Source: Planctomycetes bacterium RIFCSPHIGHO2_12_FULL_52_36
GTDB taxonomy: Bacteria > Planctomycetota > Brocadiia > Brocadiales > Bathyanammoxibiaceae
Assembly (NCBI GenBank): GCA_001828545.1
Contig: MHYW01000009.1
Coordinates: 1-12,434 of the forward strand
Direction: 5' to 3'
DNA length: 12,434 bases
Shown: positions 5,642-11,587 of the stretch, one piece after another
How positions within the stretch are numbered: position 1 is the first letter of the stretch
Layout of the letters: every line of letters begins with the position of its first letter
Notes under the pieces: generated by a model
Databases searched by the model: none
What the model was told of the DNA's origin: nothing
The model's input: the letters and a program-made list of their open reading frames with translations, nothing else
Position numbers and translations under genes: made by a program

Positions 5642-5670
5642 TTGACAGCCCCTGGAGGCTATGTTAAAAA
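5642..5670 (+). promoter_or_regulatory. Sigma-70-type promoter for rplS
   Basis: A perfect TTGACA -35 box (5642-5647), a 17-nt spacer and TAAAAA (5665-5670, four of six matches to TATAAT) predict a start of transcription near 5677. That lies downstream of the in-frame ATG at 5661, which supports ATG 5697 as the real rplS start. It also suggests rplS is transcribed on its own here, not from an rpsP-rimM-trmD operon. Confidence 0.55.
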
Positions 5671-5696
5671 GAATGTTTCCAAAGGAGAATGAAAAT

Positions 5697-6077
5697 ATGA
5701 ACATCCTGGATGTCCTGGAAAAGGAAAATCAGAAGGCTACCTTGCCCAAATTTGAGGTGGGGGACACGGTAGAGGTCTATACAAAAATCATAGAGGGTGA
5801 TAAGGAGCGTACCCAAATCTTTAACGGTGTGGTTATCGCCAAGAAGGGCGGTGGCCTCAAGGAGGTATTTGTTGCCAGGAGGATAGTCCAGGGTGAGGGG
5901 GTAGAAAGGGTTTTTGCCCTCCATTCCCCAAGACTTCTGGATGTAAAGGTAGTCAGGAGTGGTAAGGTACGCAGGGCCAAACTCTACTATCTGAGGGAGA
6001 AGACAGGCAAGGAGGCATCAAGGCTGAAGGAAAAATTTGTTGAGAAGCAGGGGGTAGTAGAAAAAGGGCAGGCGTAG
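5697..6077 (+). CDS. rplS: 50S ribosomal protein L19 (bL19)
   Basis: bL19 sits at the interface of the 30S and 50S subunits. From ATG 5697 the product has 126 residues. It shows the family pattern LPKFEVGDTVEVYTKIIEGDKERTQIFNGVVIAKKGGG, then VFALHSPRLLDVKVVRSGKVRRAKLYYLREKTGKEASRLKE (partly quoted as GDTVEVYTKI, FNGVVIAKKGGG, HSPRL and KLYYLREKTGK in the sequence). ATG 5697 has an AAAGGAG site at 5681-5687; ATG 5661 has poor spacing and lies upstream of the predicted transcript start. The C-terminal tail (FVEKQGVVEKGQA) is slightly longer than usual. The next gene is yraN; the rnhB often found between them is absent and the gap holds repeats. Confidence 0.96.
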   Translation: MNILDVLEKENQKATLPKFEVGDTVEVYTKIIEGDKERTQIFNGVVIAKKGGGLKEVFVARRIVQGEGVERVFALHSPRLLDVKVVRSGKVRRAKLYYLREKTGKEASRLKEKFVEKQGVVEKGQA

Positions 6078-6128
6078 GCCTTGGTGACCCTTGTTGCAAG
6101 TCCGCCGTCCCTTCCCCTTCACTTCGTT

Positions 6129-6212
6129 CAGGGTCAGGGCATGCCTTTTAGGCGGGCGGTTGCCCAGGACGATAGGGGAGGCAAACCCGCAGAGGTGTAA
6201 AGCCTGACCCTG
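6129..6212. repeat. Long imperfect inverted repeat in the rplS-yraN gap
   Basis: CAGGGTCAGG (6129-6138) is exactly complementary to CCTGACCCTG (6203-6212). Inside, GCCTTTTA faces TGTAAAGC-like sequence and GCGGGCGGTTGCC faces GGCAAACCCGC, so the 84 nt can fold into one long interrupted stem. A family C variant (TCCGCCTGAGGCGGA, 6213-6227) follows directly, and the CCCTTCACTTCG sequence (6115 on) precedes it. It may be a larger mobile palindrome, an RNA structure in the operon leader, or both; no known RNA family was recognised. Confidence 0.5.
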
Positions 6213-6244
6213 TCCGCCTGAGGCGGAGGGCAAAGGAGGGGCTT

Positions 6245-6619
6245 ATCAAGGGACACAGAAAGGCCCTGGGCCTGGAAGGTGAAACCCAGGCAGTCAAAAT
6301 CATTAAGAAGTGGGGCTACCAGATACTCCAACGCAATTACCGCTCAAGCCACGGCGAGATAGATATTGTTGCCTATGACAGTAGTACAATAGTTTTTCTT
6401 GAGGTTAAGGCTTGTAAATCCACCAGATACGGCCCTCCAGAACTCAGGATTACCAATGAAAAGAGACGCCACCTCTTTGATGCGGCACAGCAGTACATCA
6501 GGGAAAAGGGGTTATCCGGACAGAGCTTTCGTTTTGACGTGGTTACCGTCCAATTTGATGAGGAAGGCAGGGTGTCAGACTCTAAAATCATCCAAAATGC
6601 CTTCTCCGCCCAAGGCTAG
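6245..6619 (+). CDS. yraN: UPF0102/YraN family protein, non-canonical (AUC) start proposed
   Basis: YraN proteins have a restriction-endonuclease-like fold and no settled function. Seen over about 124 residues: GHRKALGLEGE (family start LGxxGE), GYQILQRNYRS, HGEIDIVAYD (E38, D40), FLEVKACKS (E53, K55), and AAQQYI. This order of D/E and E-x-K residues is the PD-(D/E)xK core and fits the family. No ATG, GTG or TTG occurs in frame between the stop at 6173 and the conserved core. A strong AAAGGAGG site (6232-6239) sits 5 nt before ATC 6245, exactly where relatives have Met-Lys-Gly, so ATC is proposed as the start, either true AUC initiation or a changed ATG. Stop TAG 6617. It lies between rplS and the TatD fusion. 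Family assignment strong, start uncertain. Confidence 0.85.
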   Translation: MKGHRKALGLEGETQAVKIIKKWGYQILQRNYRSSHGEIDIVAYDSSTIVFLEVKACKSTRYGPPELRITNEKRRHLFDAAQQYIREKGLSGQSFRFDVVTVQFDEEGRVSDSKIIQNAFSAQG

Positions 6620-6652
6620 TACCGCCAACAGTGTGTCCGCAGAAGGACTTCC

Positions 6653-8032
6653 ATGCTACTAGTAGATACGCATACCCACCTTGACATGGCAGAATATGAG
6701 GGGGATTTACCCGAGGTACTTGAGAGGGCCCAGGCCCAGGGGGTCGGGTATCTCTTGGTGGTGGGTACCGACCTGGCTTCTAGCGGGAAGGTGCTGGGCC
6801 TCGTCCAGACTTACCAGGGACTCTACGCCAGCATAGGTGTACATCCCCATGGGGCCTCGGCGGTCACTGAGGCGGATTGGGGAGAGATAAAAGGACTGGT
6901 CCGCTCCCCAGGGGTAGTGGCGGTGGGGGAGACCGGGCTGGATTATCACTACCAGTTCAGCCCCAGGGAGCCCCAGCAGGCCCTCTTCCGAAGGCATATA
7001 GAAATGGCCCTTGAGGCCCACCTGCCCCTTATTATCCATAACCGGGAGGCCACACCTGACTGTCTGGGTATCCTAAGGGAATACCGTAGTCGTTCTCCCA
7101 GGGGTGTGTTCCACTGCTTTAGCGGGAGTAAAGAGACGGCCAGGGAGTGCCTGGAGATGGGCTTTTACCTATCCTTTGCTGGACCGGTAACCTTCCCCAA
7201 CACCCACCATCTCAGGGAGGTGGTGAAATCTGTCCCCGTGGAAAGGCTCCTCTTAGAGACGGATTGCCCTTACTTATCACCCCAGCCCCAGAGGGGCAAG
7301 AGGAACGAGCCAGCCTATTTAAGGTATCTACTCCCCATCCTGTCCCAGCTCTATAACCTCGCAGAGGAAGATATTGCCCGAATCACTACCTTTAATGCCT
7401 TCCAGTTATTTGGCATGGGTACCAACCACCAGGAGGGCAAGGTAGCCTACACCATCAGGAATTCTCTTTATCTAAACATTACTGGCAGGTGTCCCAACAC
7501 CTGTAGTTTCTGTCCCCGATTAGAGCGACCCTACGTGAAGGGTCATTACCTGGGGCTAAATGAGGAGCCTACGCTTGAAGAGGTCTTAACGGCCGCAGGT
7601 AACAACATTGAGAGGTATGACGAGGTGGTCTTCTGTGGGTACGGCGAACCTACCGAGAGGTTGGACGTCCTTAAGGGGGTGGCTAAGGTATTAAAGGAAA
7701 AGGGGAGTAAAAGAATAAGGTTAAATACTAATGGACAGGGAGACTTGATAAACAAAAGGTCTGTCTGTCCGGAGCTAGCCGGGTTAGTGGACTCTGTCTT
7801 TATTAGCCTAAACAGTCCTACCGAGGAGGGGTACAGGGAGCTTTGTTCCCCTAGTTTTGGAGACATGGCCTACCCGTCCCTCCTTGCCTTTACGAGGCAG
7901 GCCAGGGACTTTATCCCTGAGGTAACCCTCTCCGTAGTGGACGTCCCTGGGTTAGACGTGGAGGCATGCAGGCAGATTGCCAGGGAGTTGGGGGTGGAGT
8001 TCAGGGTAAGGGGATACAACGACCTGGGATGA
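6653..8032 (+). CDS. TatD family metal-dependent hydrolase fused to TatD-linked radical SAM domain
   Basis: The 459-residue product joins two enzymes. Residues 1-256 are a TatD-type metallo-DNase/hydrolase: THTHLD (H7, H9), GETGLDYHY (E93), IIHNRE (H129), FHCFSGS (H154) and LETDCPYL (D204) give the full metal site. Residues 262-459 are a radical SAM domain with GRCPNTCSFCPR (C280, C284, C287) and CGYGEPTER (328-336), matching the radical SAM family normally encoded beside tatD (TIGR04038-like). The short C-terminal domain suggests a partial barrel. ATG 6653 has AGAAGGA at 6641-6647. The downstream acetyltransferase overlaps it by ATGA, so the two are translationally coupled. The fusion supports a joint function, but the radical SAM substrate is unknown. 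No frameshift is seen. Confidence 0.95.
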   Translation: MLLVDTHTHLDMAEYEGDLPEVLERAQAQGVGYLLVVGTDLASSGKVLGLVQTYQGLYASIGVHPHGASAVTEADWGEIKGLVRSPGVVAVGETGLDYHYQFSPREPQQALFRRHIEMALEAHLPLIIHNREATPDCLGILREYRSRSPRGVFHCFSGSKETARECLEMGFYLSFAGPVTFPNTHHLREVVKSVPVERLLLETDCPYLSPQPQRGKRNEPAYLRYLLPILSQLYNLAEEDIARITTFNAFQLFGMGTNHQEGKVAYTIRNSLYLNITGRCPNTCSFCPRLERPYVKGHYLGLNEEPTLEEVLTAAGNNIERYDEVVFCGYGEPTERLDVLKGVAKVLKEKGSKRIRLNTNGQGDLINKRSVCPELAGLVDSVFISLNSPTEEGYRELCSPSFGDMAYPSLLAFTRQARDFIPEVTLSVVDVPGLDVEACRQIARELGVEFRVRGYNDLG

Positions 8033-8526
8033 TAAGAAAGGCCCTAATCTCAGACGTAGAGAAGATACAGAAGATTACCAACCACTTCGCTGCGAAGGAC
8101 CTCATGCTCCCCCGCAGTCTATCCGAGATATATGAAAATCTCAGGGACTTCTTTGTTTATCTGGAGGATGGGGAGATAGTAGGCTGTGCGGCCCTCCACA
8201 TATTCTGGAAAGACCTCTCAGAGGTAAAATCTCTGGCAGTGCTTGAACCCCATCAAAAGAAGGGCATAGGGGGAAAGCTCCTGATGAGGTGCATTGAAGA
8301 GGCAAGGACCCTGGGCGTAGGCAAACTCTTTGTACTTACGTATAGGCCCGAGTTTTTCCAGCACAGGGGGTTCTCCCCCGTTGACAAGGGGGAATTACCC
8401 CACAAGATATGGACCGAATGCGTGAAGTGTCACAAGTTCCCGGACTGTGGGGAAGTCCCTCTAATACTTGTAGTGAGCGAAGCGAATCTAATGGAACTCT
8501 CTAAGAGGGTCGCCTCCCCCTCCTAG
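8029..8526 (+). CDS. GNAT N-acetyltransferase, ArgA-like (short N-acetylglutamate synthase type)
   Basis: A GNAT-fold acetyltransferase that uses acetyl-CoA. The 165-residue product has FFVYLEDGEIVGCAALHI (41-58), the acetyl-CoA loop QKKGIGGKLL (76-85), LTYRPEFFQHRGF (103-115) and the tail LPHKIWTECVKCHKFPDC with C131, C134 and C140. This ending is typical of short ArgA-like proteins, some of which make N-acetylglutamate for arginine synthesis; the substrate here is inferred only. ATG 8029 overlaps the TatD-fusion stop as ATGA, so the longer in-frame extension back to 7966 was rejected. The last 26 nt overlap the convergent aquaporin gene. Near the 3' end it includes a repeat-like sequence that is also found at the start of the response regulator gene. 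Confidence 0.9.
   Translation: MIRKALISDVEKIQKITNHFAAKDLMLPRSLSEIYENLRDFFVYLEDGEIVGCAALHIFWKDLSEVKSLAVLEPHQKKGIGGKLLMRCIEEARTLGVGKLFVLTYRPEFFQHRGFSPVDKGELPHKIWTECVKCHKFPDCGEVPLILVVSEANLMELSKRVASPS
8475..8492 (+). repeat. Short repeat shared with the response-regulator start region
   Basis: AGCGAAGCGAATCTAATG near 8476 is matched on the minus strand at 11537-11554 with one mismatch (AGCAAAGCGAATCTAATG). Here it is coding (SEANLM in the acetyltransferase tail); at the other site it runs into the regulator start codon. Confidence 0.55.
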
Positions 8527-9235
8527 TGGCTACTTCTGCTGGAATCTCTACCTCTTCCCCAGCCAGCACCCTTTCGTAAAAGATGGCTGCTACTACACCT
8601 CCCAGGATGGGGCCTATCCAATACACAAAATGGTTCTGAAAAAATCCTGAGGCAATGGCAGGACCAAAGGTCCTGGCGGGGTTCATGGACCCGCCTGTGA
8701 CGGCCCCCCCGACCATAACCCCAAGGAGCATGGCGAAACCGATGCAAAGACCCGCAAAGGTCTTGGAGGCCCTCCTGTCTATTGCTGTTGAGAAGACGGT
8801 AAGGACCAGGAGAAAGGTGATTACAAATTCCATGAACACCCCCCTGGCCATGGGTACACCCTGCCCCAGAAACGTGGAACCCAGGTGCACGCTGGTTACT
8901 GCCTGTGGGTAGATTGTCTTCAGGACAAAGCCTGCAATAGTGGCCCCTAGTAGTTGCGAGAGGACGTAAAAGACGGTCAGGTTGGTGTCCATTCGCCTGG
9001 TGGCCCAGCAGGCTATAGTTATGGCGGGGTTAATGTGACTGCCAGAGATGTAACCCAGGCCATAAATTGAGGCCATGGTCGCTAGCCCAAAGGCTATAGA
9101 CACACCCACCAGTCCTATTCCGGCGCCCCCGGCGCTCTTTAGATAGTAATCCGTGCAAATCGCCCCTGCCCCCACAAAAACCAGGGTAAAGGTGCCTATG
9201 GCCTCTGCTATGTACTTTTTATAATTTTCATTCAT
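8501..9235 (-). CDS. Aquaporin / MIP family channel
   Basis: An inner-membrane channel of the major intrinsic protein family, 244 residues with six predicted membrane helices and two half-helices. The first pore motif is GSHINPAIT (NPA at 69-71) and the second is GGSMNPARTFGPA (NPA at 185-187), with selectivity-filter R188. The helix-5 filter position that is His in water-selective AqpZ aligns with V173, and the loop-E position with G182, so the filter is closer to AqpM- or TIP-like channels. Water, ammonia, CO2 or another small neutral solute could pass; this is inference. ATG 9235 has GGGGAGAGG upstream. It is a single gene converging on the acetyltransferase with a 26-nt overlap. The Arg-rich C-terminus (RRGRRPS) is cytoplasmic by the positive-inside rule. 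Confidence 0.94.
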   Translation of the reverse strand: MNENYKKYIAEAIGTFTLVFVGAGAICTDYYLKSAGGAGIGLVGVSIAFGLATMASIYGLGYISGSHINPAITIACWATRRMDTNLTVFYVLSQLLGATIAGFVLKTIYPQAVTSVHLGSTFLGQGVPMARGVFMEFVITFLLVLTVFSTAIDRRASKTFAGLCIGFAMLLGVMVGGAVTGGSMNPARTFGPAIASGFFQNHFVYWIGPILGGVVAAIFYERVLAGEEVEIPAEVATRRGRRPS

Positions 9236-9257
9236 CCTGCCTCTCCCCTTGACGCAA

Positions 9258-9312
9258 ATAGTAGGCGCTAAGTAGTAAGCAGTAATAGTAAGTAGTACCT
9301 GCTGCCTACTAT
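9258..9312. repeat. AGTAG-unit short repeat bounded by a 9-bp inverted repeat
   Basis: ATAGTAGGC (9258-9266) pairs exactly with GCCTACTAT (9304-9312). Between them are imperfect AGTAGTAAGCAGTAATAGTAAGTAGTA-type units (given here as AGTAGTAAGCAG and AGTAAGTAGTA). Same style as the surE-cdd gap at 1080-1140. Confidence 0.5.
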
Positions 9313-9458
9313 CTCAGCCCTTCGCCACCCTTCTCAATTCTGGGGTATTAAAACACATTAAGTGTAAAAAGTCAAACATAAATGTTTTTAGTTCTGTGGA
9401 GCATTTGGATATTGTGTAACGGTGGATTTTCTCTTTTTGGTACGCATAATGAAACCAT

Positions 9459-9486
9459 GTAGGGACAGGGTTTACCCCTGCCCGAC
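9459..9486. repeat. Degenerate family D palindrome
   Basis: GTAGGGACAGGGTTTACCCC followed by TGCCCGAC keeps most of the family D arms but has lost several pairs, including the outer GTAG/CTAC foot on the right. It looks like an older copy 22 nt before the well-kept one at 9509-9537. Confidence 0.6.
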
Positions 9487-9508
9487 CTTACTTACAAAGG
9501 GAATCTTT

Positions 9509-9537
9509 GTAGGGGCAGGTTTCAGACCTGCCCCTAC
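9509..9537. repeat. Family D palindrome
   Basis: GTAGGGGCAGGT (9509-9520) pairs with ACCTGCCCCTAC (9526-9537) around TTCAG. It differs from the copy at 2541-2569 by one base. The compact GTCCAA-ACTTGC-TTGGAC hairpin follows at 9543-9560. Confidence 0.8.
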
Positions 9538-9579
9538 GCCCTGTCCAAACTTGCTTGGACGTAGGCCAGTAATAAAATA

Positions 9580-9608
9580 TTGACACAATAGTTGGAAAGC
9601 AATAAACT
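9580..9608 (+). promoter_or_regulatory. Sigma-70-type promoter for the secreted Lys/Gly-rich protein
   Basis: TTGACA (9580-9585), a 17-nt spacer and TAAACT (9603-9608, four of six matches) predict a transcript start near 9615, leaving a leader of about 43 nt. AGGAGG at 9647-9652 sits 5 nt before ATG 9658. Confidence 0.55.
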
Positions 9609-9657
9609 CCTTCATGTAGTAACAGGATATAGTGTCGCTTAAGAATAGGAGGTTTTA

Positions 9658-10080
9658 ATGAAGGTTGTTAACAGGGTCTTGCTTTTTGTATCGTGCCTCA
9701 TTTTTTTGATGAGTTTGTCTCTCTTACCACTAAGTGATGCAGTGGCAAAGGAGAAGGGAGGGGGGGCAGGTGTGTCTCCGGGGCCATCTGAGCGCCCGCC
9801 CGGTTGGGACGAGGGCGAAAAGAAGGGATGGGATAGCAATGTGCCTCCAGGTCTGGAAGGGAAGGAGGAAGGAAGGGGGCAGAAGGGTAAGCGTGAGGGT
9901 GGGAGTGAGGGTGAGAAGAAAGGCAAGTTAGAGGGTGTCCCCTCTACGTCAGTACCGGACGAGAAGGGAGGCAAGAAGGAAGGCAAGCTAGAGAAAGGGG
10001 AGAAAGGTAAAGAAGGCCAAGAGGGTAAAAAAGATAAAAAACAAGGAGGTAAAGGAAAGCCAAAGAAACAAAAAGGCTAG
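9658..10080 (+). CDS. Small secreted Lys/Gly/Glu-rich protein with PPGW...PPGL motif
   Basis: No function can be assigned. The 140-residue product has a signal peptide (hydrophobic VLLFVSCLIFLMSLSLLPL, likely cleavage after DAVA near residue 30). A short motif follows, PPGWDEGEKKGWDSNVPPGL (about 47-66), of a kind seen in many small exported proteins of environmental bacteria. The rest (67-140) is low complexity, made of K, G and E with PKKQKG at the end, and is probably disordered and strongly basic. The strong AGGAGG site, promoter and signal peptide show that it is a real gene; the opposite-strand frame over 9639-9986 is a shadow. It converges on the response regulator with a 16-nt gap and no visible terminator. 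Confidence 0.8.
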   Translation: MKVVNRVLLFVSCLIFLMSLSLLPLSDAVAKEKGGGAGVSPGPSERPPGWDEGEKKGWDSNVPPGLEGKEEGRGQKGKREGGSEGEKKGKLEGVPSTSVPDEKGGKKEGKLEKGEKGKEGQEGKKDKKQGGKGKPKKQKG

Positions 10081-10096
10081 TCTGACGGCTACGGTT

Positions 10097-11539
10097 CTAC
10101 TCCTTATCTCCGCCCTGCTCTTTGCCCTGTTCTGTTGGGGCGGATACTGTCCGCCTTATATTCAGTTCCCTCAACTTCTGCTGTAACCCCTGTCTGTGCA
10201 TACCCAGGGCCTCGGCCGTCTTGGTGATGTTGCCATTGTGGGTCTTGAGGCTGCGGAGGATGTGCTCCTTTTCAAAGGACTCCACCACCCTCCGCTTTGC
10301 CTCTTTAAAGGGGAGGGTGAAGTCGGGTGTAATGGATGGGGAGGCGGGAGGTTGACCCCCTTTCAGGTCTCCGGGGAGGTCTTCCTGTGTAATAGTGTCG
10401 TCTACGGTCAGGACTATTGCACTCTCCAGGGTGTTGGCTAGTTGACGCACGTTGCCGGGCCAATCATAAGATAGGATAATCCTCATAGCCTCCCTGGAGA
10501 TACCCTTTACTTCCTTACTGTGCTTCTTTGAGGACAGTCTTAAGAAATGTTGGACCAGGAGTGGTATGTCCTCTCTGCGCTGGCGGAGGGACGGCAATTC
10601 AATCTCCACCACCTTGAGTCTGTAGTAGAGGTCTTCACGGAAGGTGTTCTTCTTTATCTCGGCCGGGAGGTCTTTATTGGTAGCACTTATTACACGGACG
10701 TCCACGTGGAGTGTCTCCCCTCCGCCCAGGCGTTCAAACCTCTGTTCCTCTATGGCCCTGAGGAGTTTGGCCTGGGTGTTAGGGCTCATATCCCCTACCT
10801 CGTCCAGGAACAGGGTACCCCTGTTGGCCATCTCAAACTTCCCTATTCGCCTCTCGGCGGCGCCAGTGAAGGCCCCTCTCTCGTGACCGAAGAGTTCGCT
10901 CTCTATCAAGGTCTCTGGTAAGGCTGCGCAGTTCATCACCACCAGGGGTTTGTTTGCCCTGCGGCTTCGTCTGTGTATCTCCCTGGCTACCAGCTCCTTA
11001 CCACTGCCGCTTTCTCCCAGGAGGAGTACCGTTACCTCTGTGGAGGCCACCTTCTCAATCTTGGTAAAGAGTTCTCTCATGACGGTACTCTGGCCTACCA
11101 TCTCCCCCAATCCATCCAGGGTGGATTGGCTTTCTAGTTGGGACCGCAGTCTGCGGTTTTCATCCTGCAGGGCCAGTTTCTCCAGGGCATTCCTGGCGAT
11201 GAGCCTCAGTTCCTCTATGTCAAAAGGTTTGGCTATGTAGTCATAGGCCCCCTTCTTCATGGCCTCCACGGCTATCCTTTCGGAACCATAGGCCGTTATC
11301 ACTACTACCATAGGGGAGCACTCCATACCCCTTGTTTTCTCCAGCACTTCCAGGCCGTTCATCTCCGGCATGTTTATGTCAAGAAAGACCAGGTCCGGGA
11401 GACGGTTTCTTATGAGTTCCAGTGCCTCCTGGCCGCTGGAGGCCTCCAGGATGGAATAACCGTCCTTTTCCAGTGCCTTCTTCATCCCGAAGCGGGCACC
11501 CTTTTCATCATCGGCTATTAAGATAGCTGGGGGTGTCAT
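10097..11539 (-). CDS. Sigma-54-dependent response regulator, NtrC/AtoC family
   Basis: A phosphorylation-controlled activator of sigma-54 promoters. The 480-residue product has all three domains. The receiver (about 5-120) has D10, D11, phospho-acceptor D54 in VFLDINMP, T82 and K104. The AAA+ domain (about 145-385) has Walker A GESGSGKE (175-182), the sigma-54 contact loop GAFTGA (222-227), Walker B LFLDEVGD (243-250) and DLYYRL. The Fis-type helix-turn-helix (about 425-465) includes NGNITKTAEALGMHRQGLQQ. The start MTPPAILIADDE is normal for a receiver, but no Shine-Dalgarno is seen; the ATG lies at the end of a short repeat. The sensor kinase gene lies 44 nt upstream and is the likely partner. 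A short GGCGGA/TCCGCC inverted repeat lies in the C-terminal tail. No -24/-12 promoter was found in the window. Confidence 0.96.
   Translation of the reverse strand: MTPPAILIADDEKGARFGMKKALEKDGYSILEASSGQEALELIRNRLPDLVFLDINMPEMNGLEVLEKTRGMECSPMVVVITAYGSERIAVEAMKKGAYDYIAKPFDIEELRLIARNALEKLALQDENRRLRSQLESQSTLDGLGEMVGQSTVMRELFTKIEKVASTEVTVLLLGESGSGKELVAREIHRRSRRANKPLVVMNCAALPETLIESELFGHERGAFTGAAERRIGKFEMANRGTLFLDEVGDMSPNTQAKLLRAIEEQRFERLGGGETLHVDVRVISATNKDLPAEIKKNTFREDLYYRLKVVEIELPSLRQRREDIPLLVQHFLRLSSKKHSKEVKGISREAMRIILSYDWPGNVRQLANTLESAIVLTVDDTITQEDLPGDLKGGQPPASPSITPDFTLPFKEAKRRVVESFEKEHILRSLKTHNGNITKTAEALGMHRQGLQQKLRELNIRRTVSAPTEQGKEQGGDKE
10139..10155. repeat. GGCGGA/TCCGCC inverted repeat in the regulator's C-terminal tail
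   Basis: GGCGGA (10139-10144) and TCCGCC (10150-10155) pair around TACTG. On the minus strand it encodes RRTVSA after the helix-turn-helix. The arms use family C letters in the opposite order, so kinship to family C is uncertain. Confidence 0.4.
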
Positions 11540-11554
11540 TAGATTCGCTTTGCT
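11537..11554 (-). repeat. Short repeat running into the regulator start codon
   Basis: On the minus strand this reads AGCAAAGCGAATCTAATG, 17 of 18 bases identical to the copy at 8475-8492. Its last three bases are the regulator ATG. Confidence 0.55.
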
Positions 11555-11564
11555 TACTACTAAT

Positions 11565-11587
11565 CGCAGGCTAAAGCCTGCGGCTAC
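11565..11587 (-). repeat. Family A palindromic repeat between kinase and regulator genes
   Basis: CGCAGGCTAAAGCCTGCG (11565-11582) is followed by GCTAC on the plus strand. On the minus strand the GTAG foot supplies the TAG stop codon of the kinase gene (11584-11586), so the element sits exactly at the kinase 3' end and fills half of the 44-nt gap. Confidence 0.8.

Larger units (their letters stand above)
9236..9657. other. 422-bp non-coding stretch rich in palindromes
   Basis: No convincing gene was seen. From left to right it holds a GTAG-type short repeat (9258-9312), an AT-rich stretch (about 9340-9450) that could hold the aquaporin promoter, two family D palindromes (9459-9486 and 9509-9537), a GTCCAA/TTGGAC hairpin (9543-9560), and a promoter for the downstream secreted protein (9580-9608). 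Confidence 0.6.

Noticed and set aside
5661..5696. Longer N-terminus for rplS
   Set aside because: ATG 5661 lies inside the predicted promoter, upstream of the likely transcript start, and has poor ribosome-site spacing; bL19 normally starts at the MNILDVLE position.
6079..6101. Sigma-54 type site TGGTGACCCTTGTTGCA after rplS
   Set aside because: The GG to GC spacing is 11 nt instead of 10 and the -24 box is poor.
7966..8028. Longer N-terminus for the acetyltransferase
   Set aside because: It would overlap the TatD-fusion gene by over 60 nt in another frame; the ATGA overlap at 8029 gives the normal GNAT start.
8373..8394. TCCCCC...GGGGGA inverted sequence inside the acetyltransferase gene
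   Set aside because: The encoded GFSPVDKGELPHKIW fits the family pattern, so it is probably native sequence and not a translated repeat.
9639..9986. Minus-strand open frame over the Lys/Gly-rich gene
   Set aside because: It is a low-complexity shadow (Ser/Pro/Phe) with no ribosome site; the plus-strand gene has a promoter, a ribosome site and a signal peptide.
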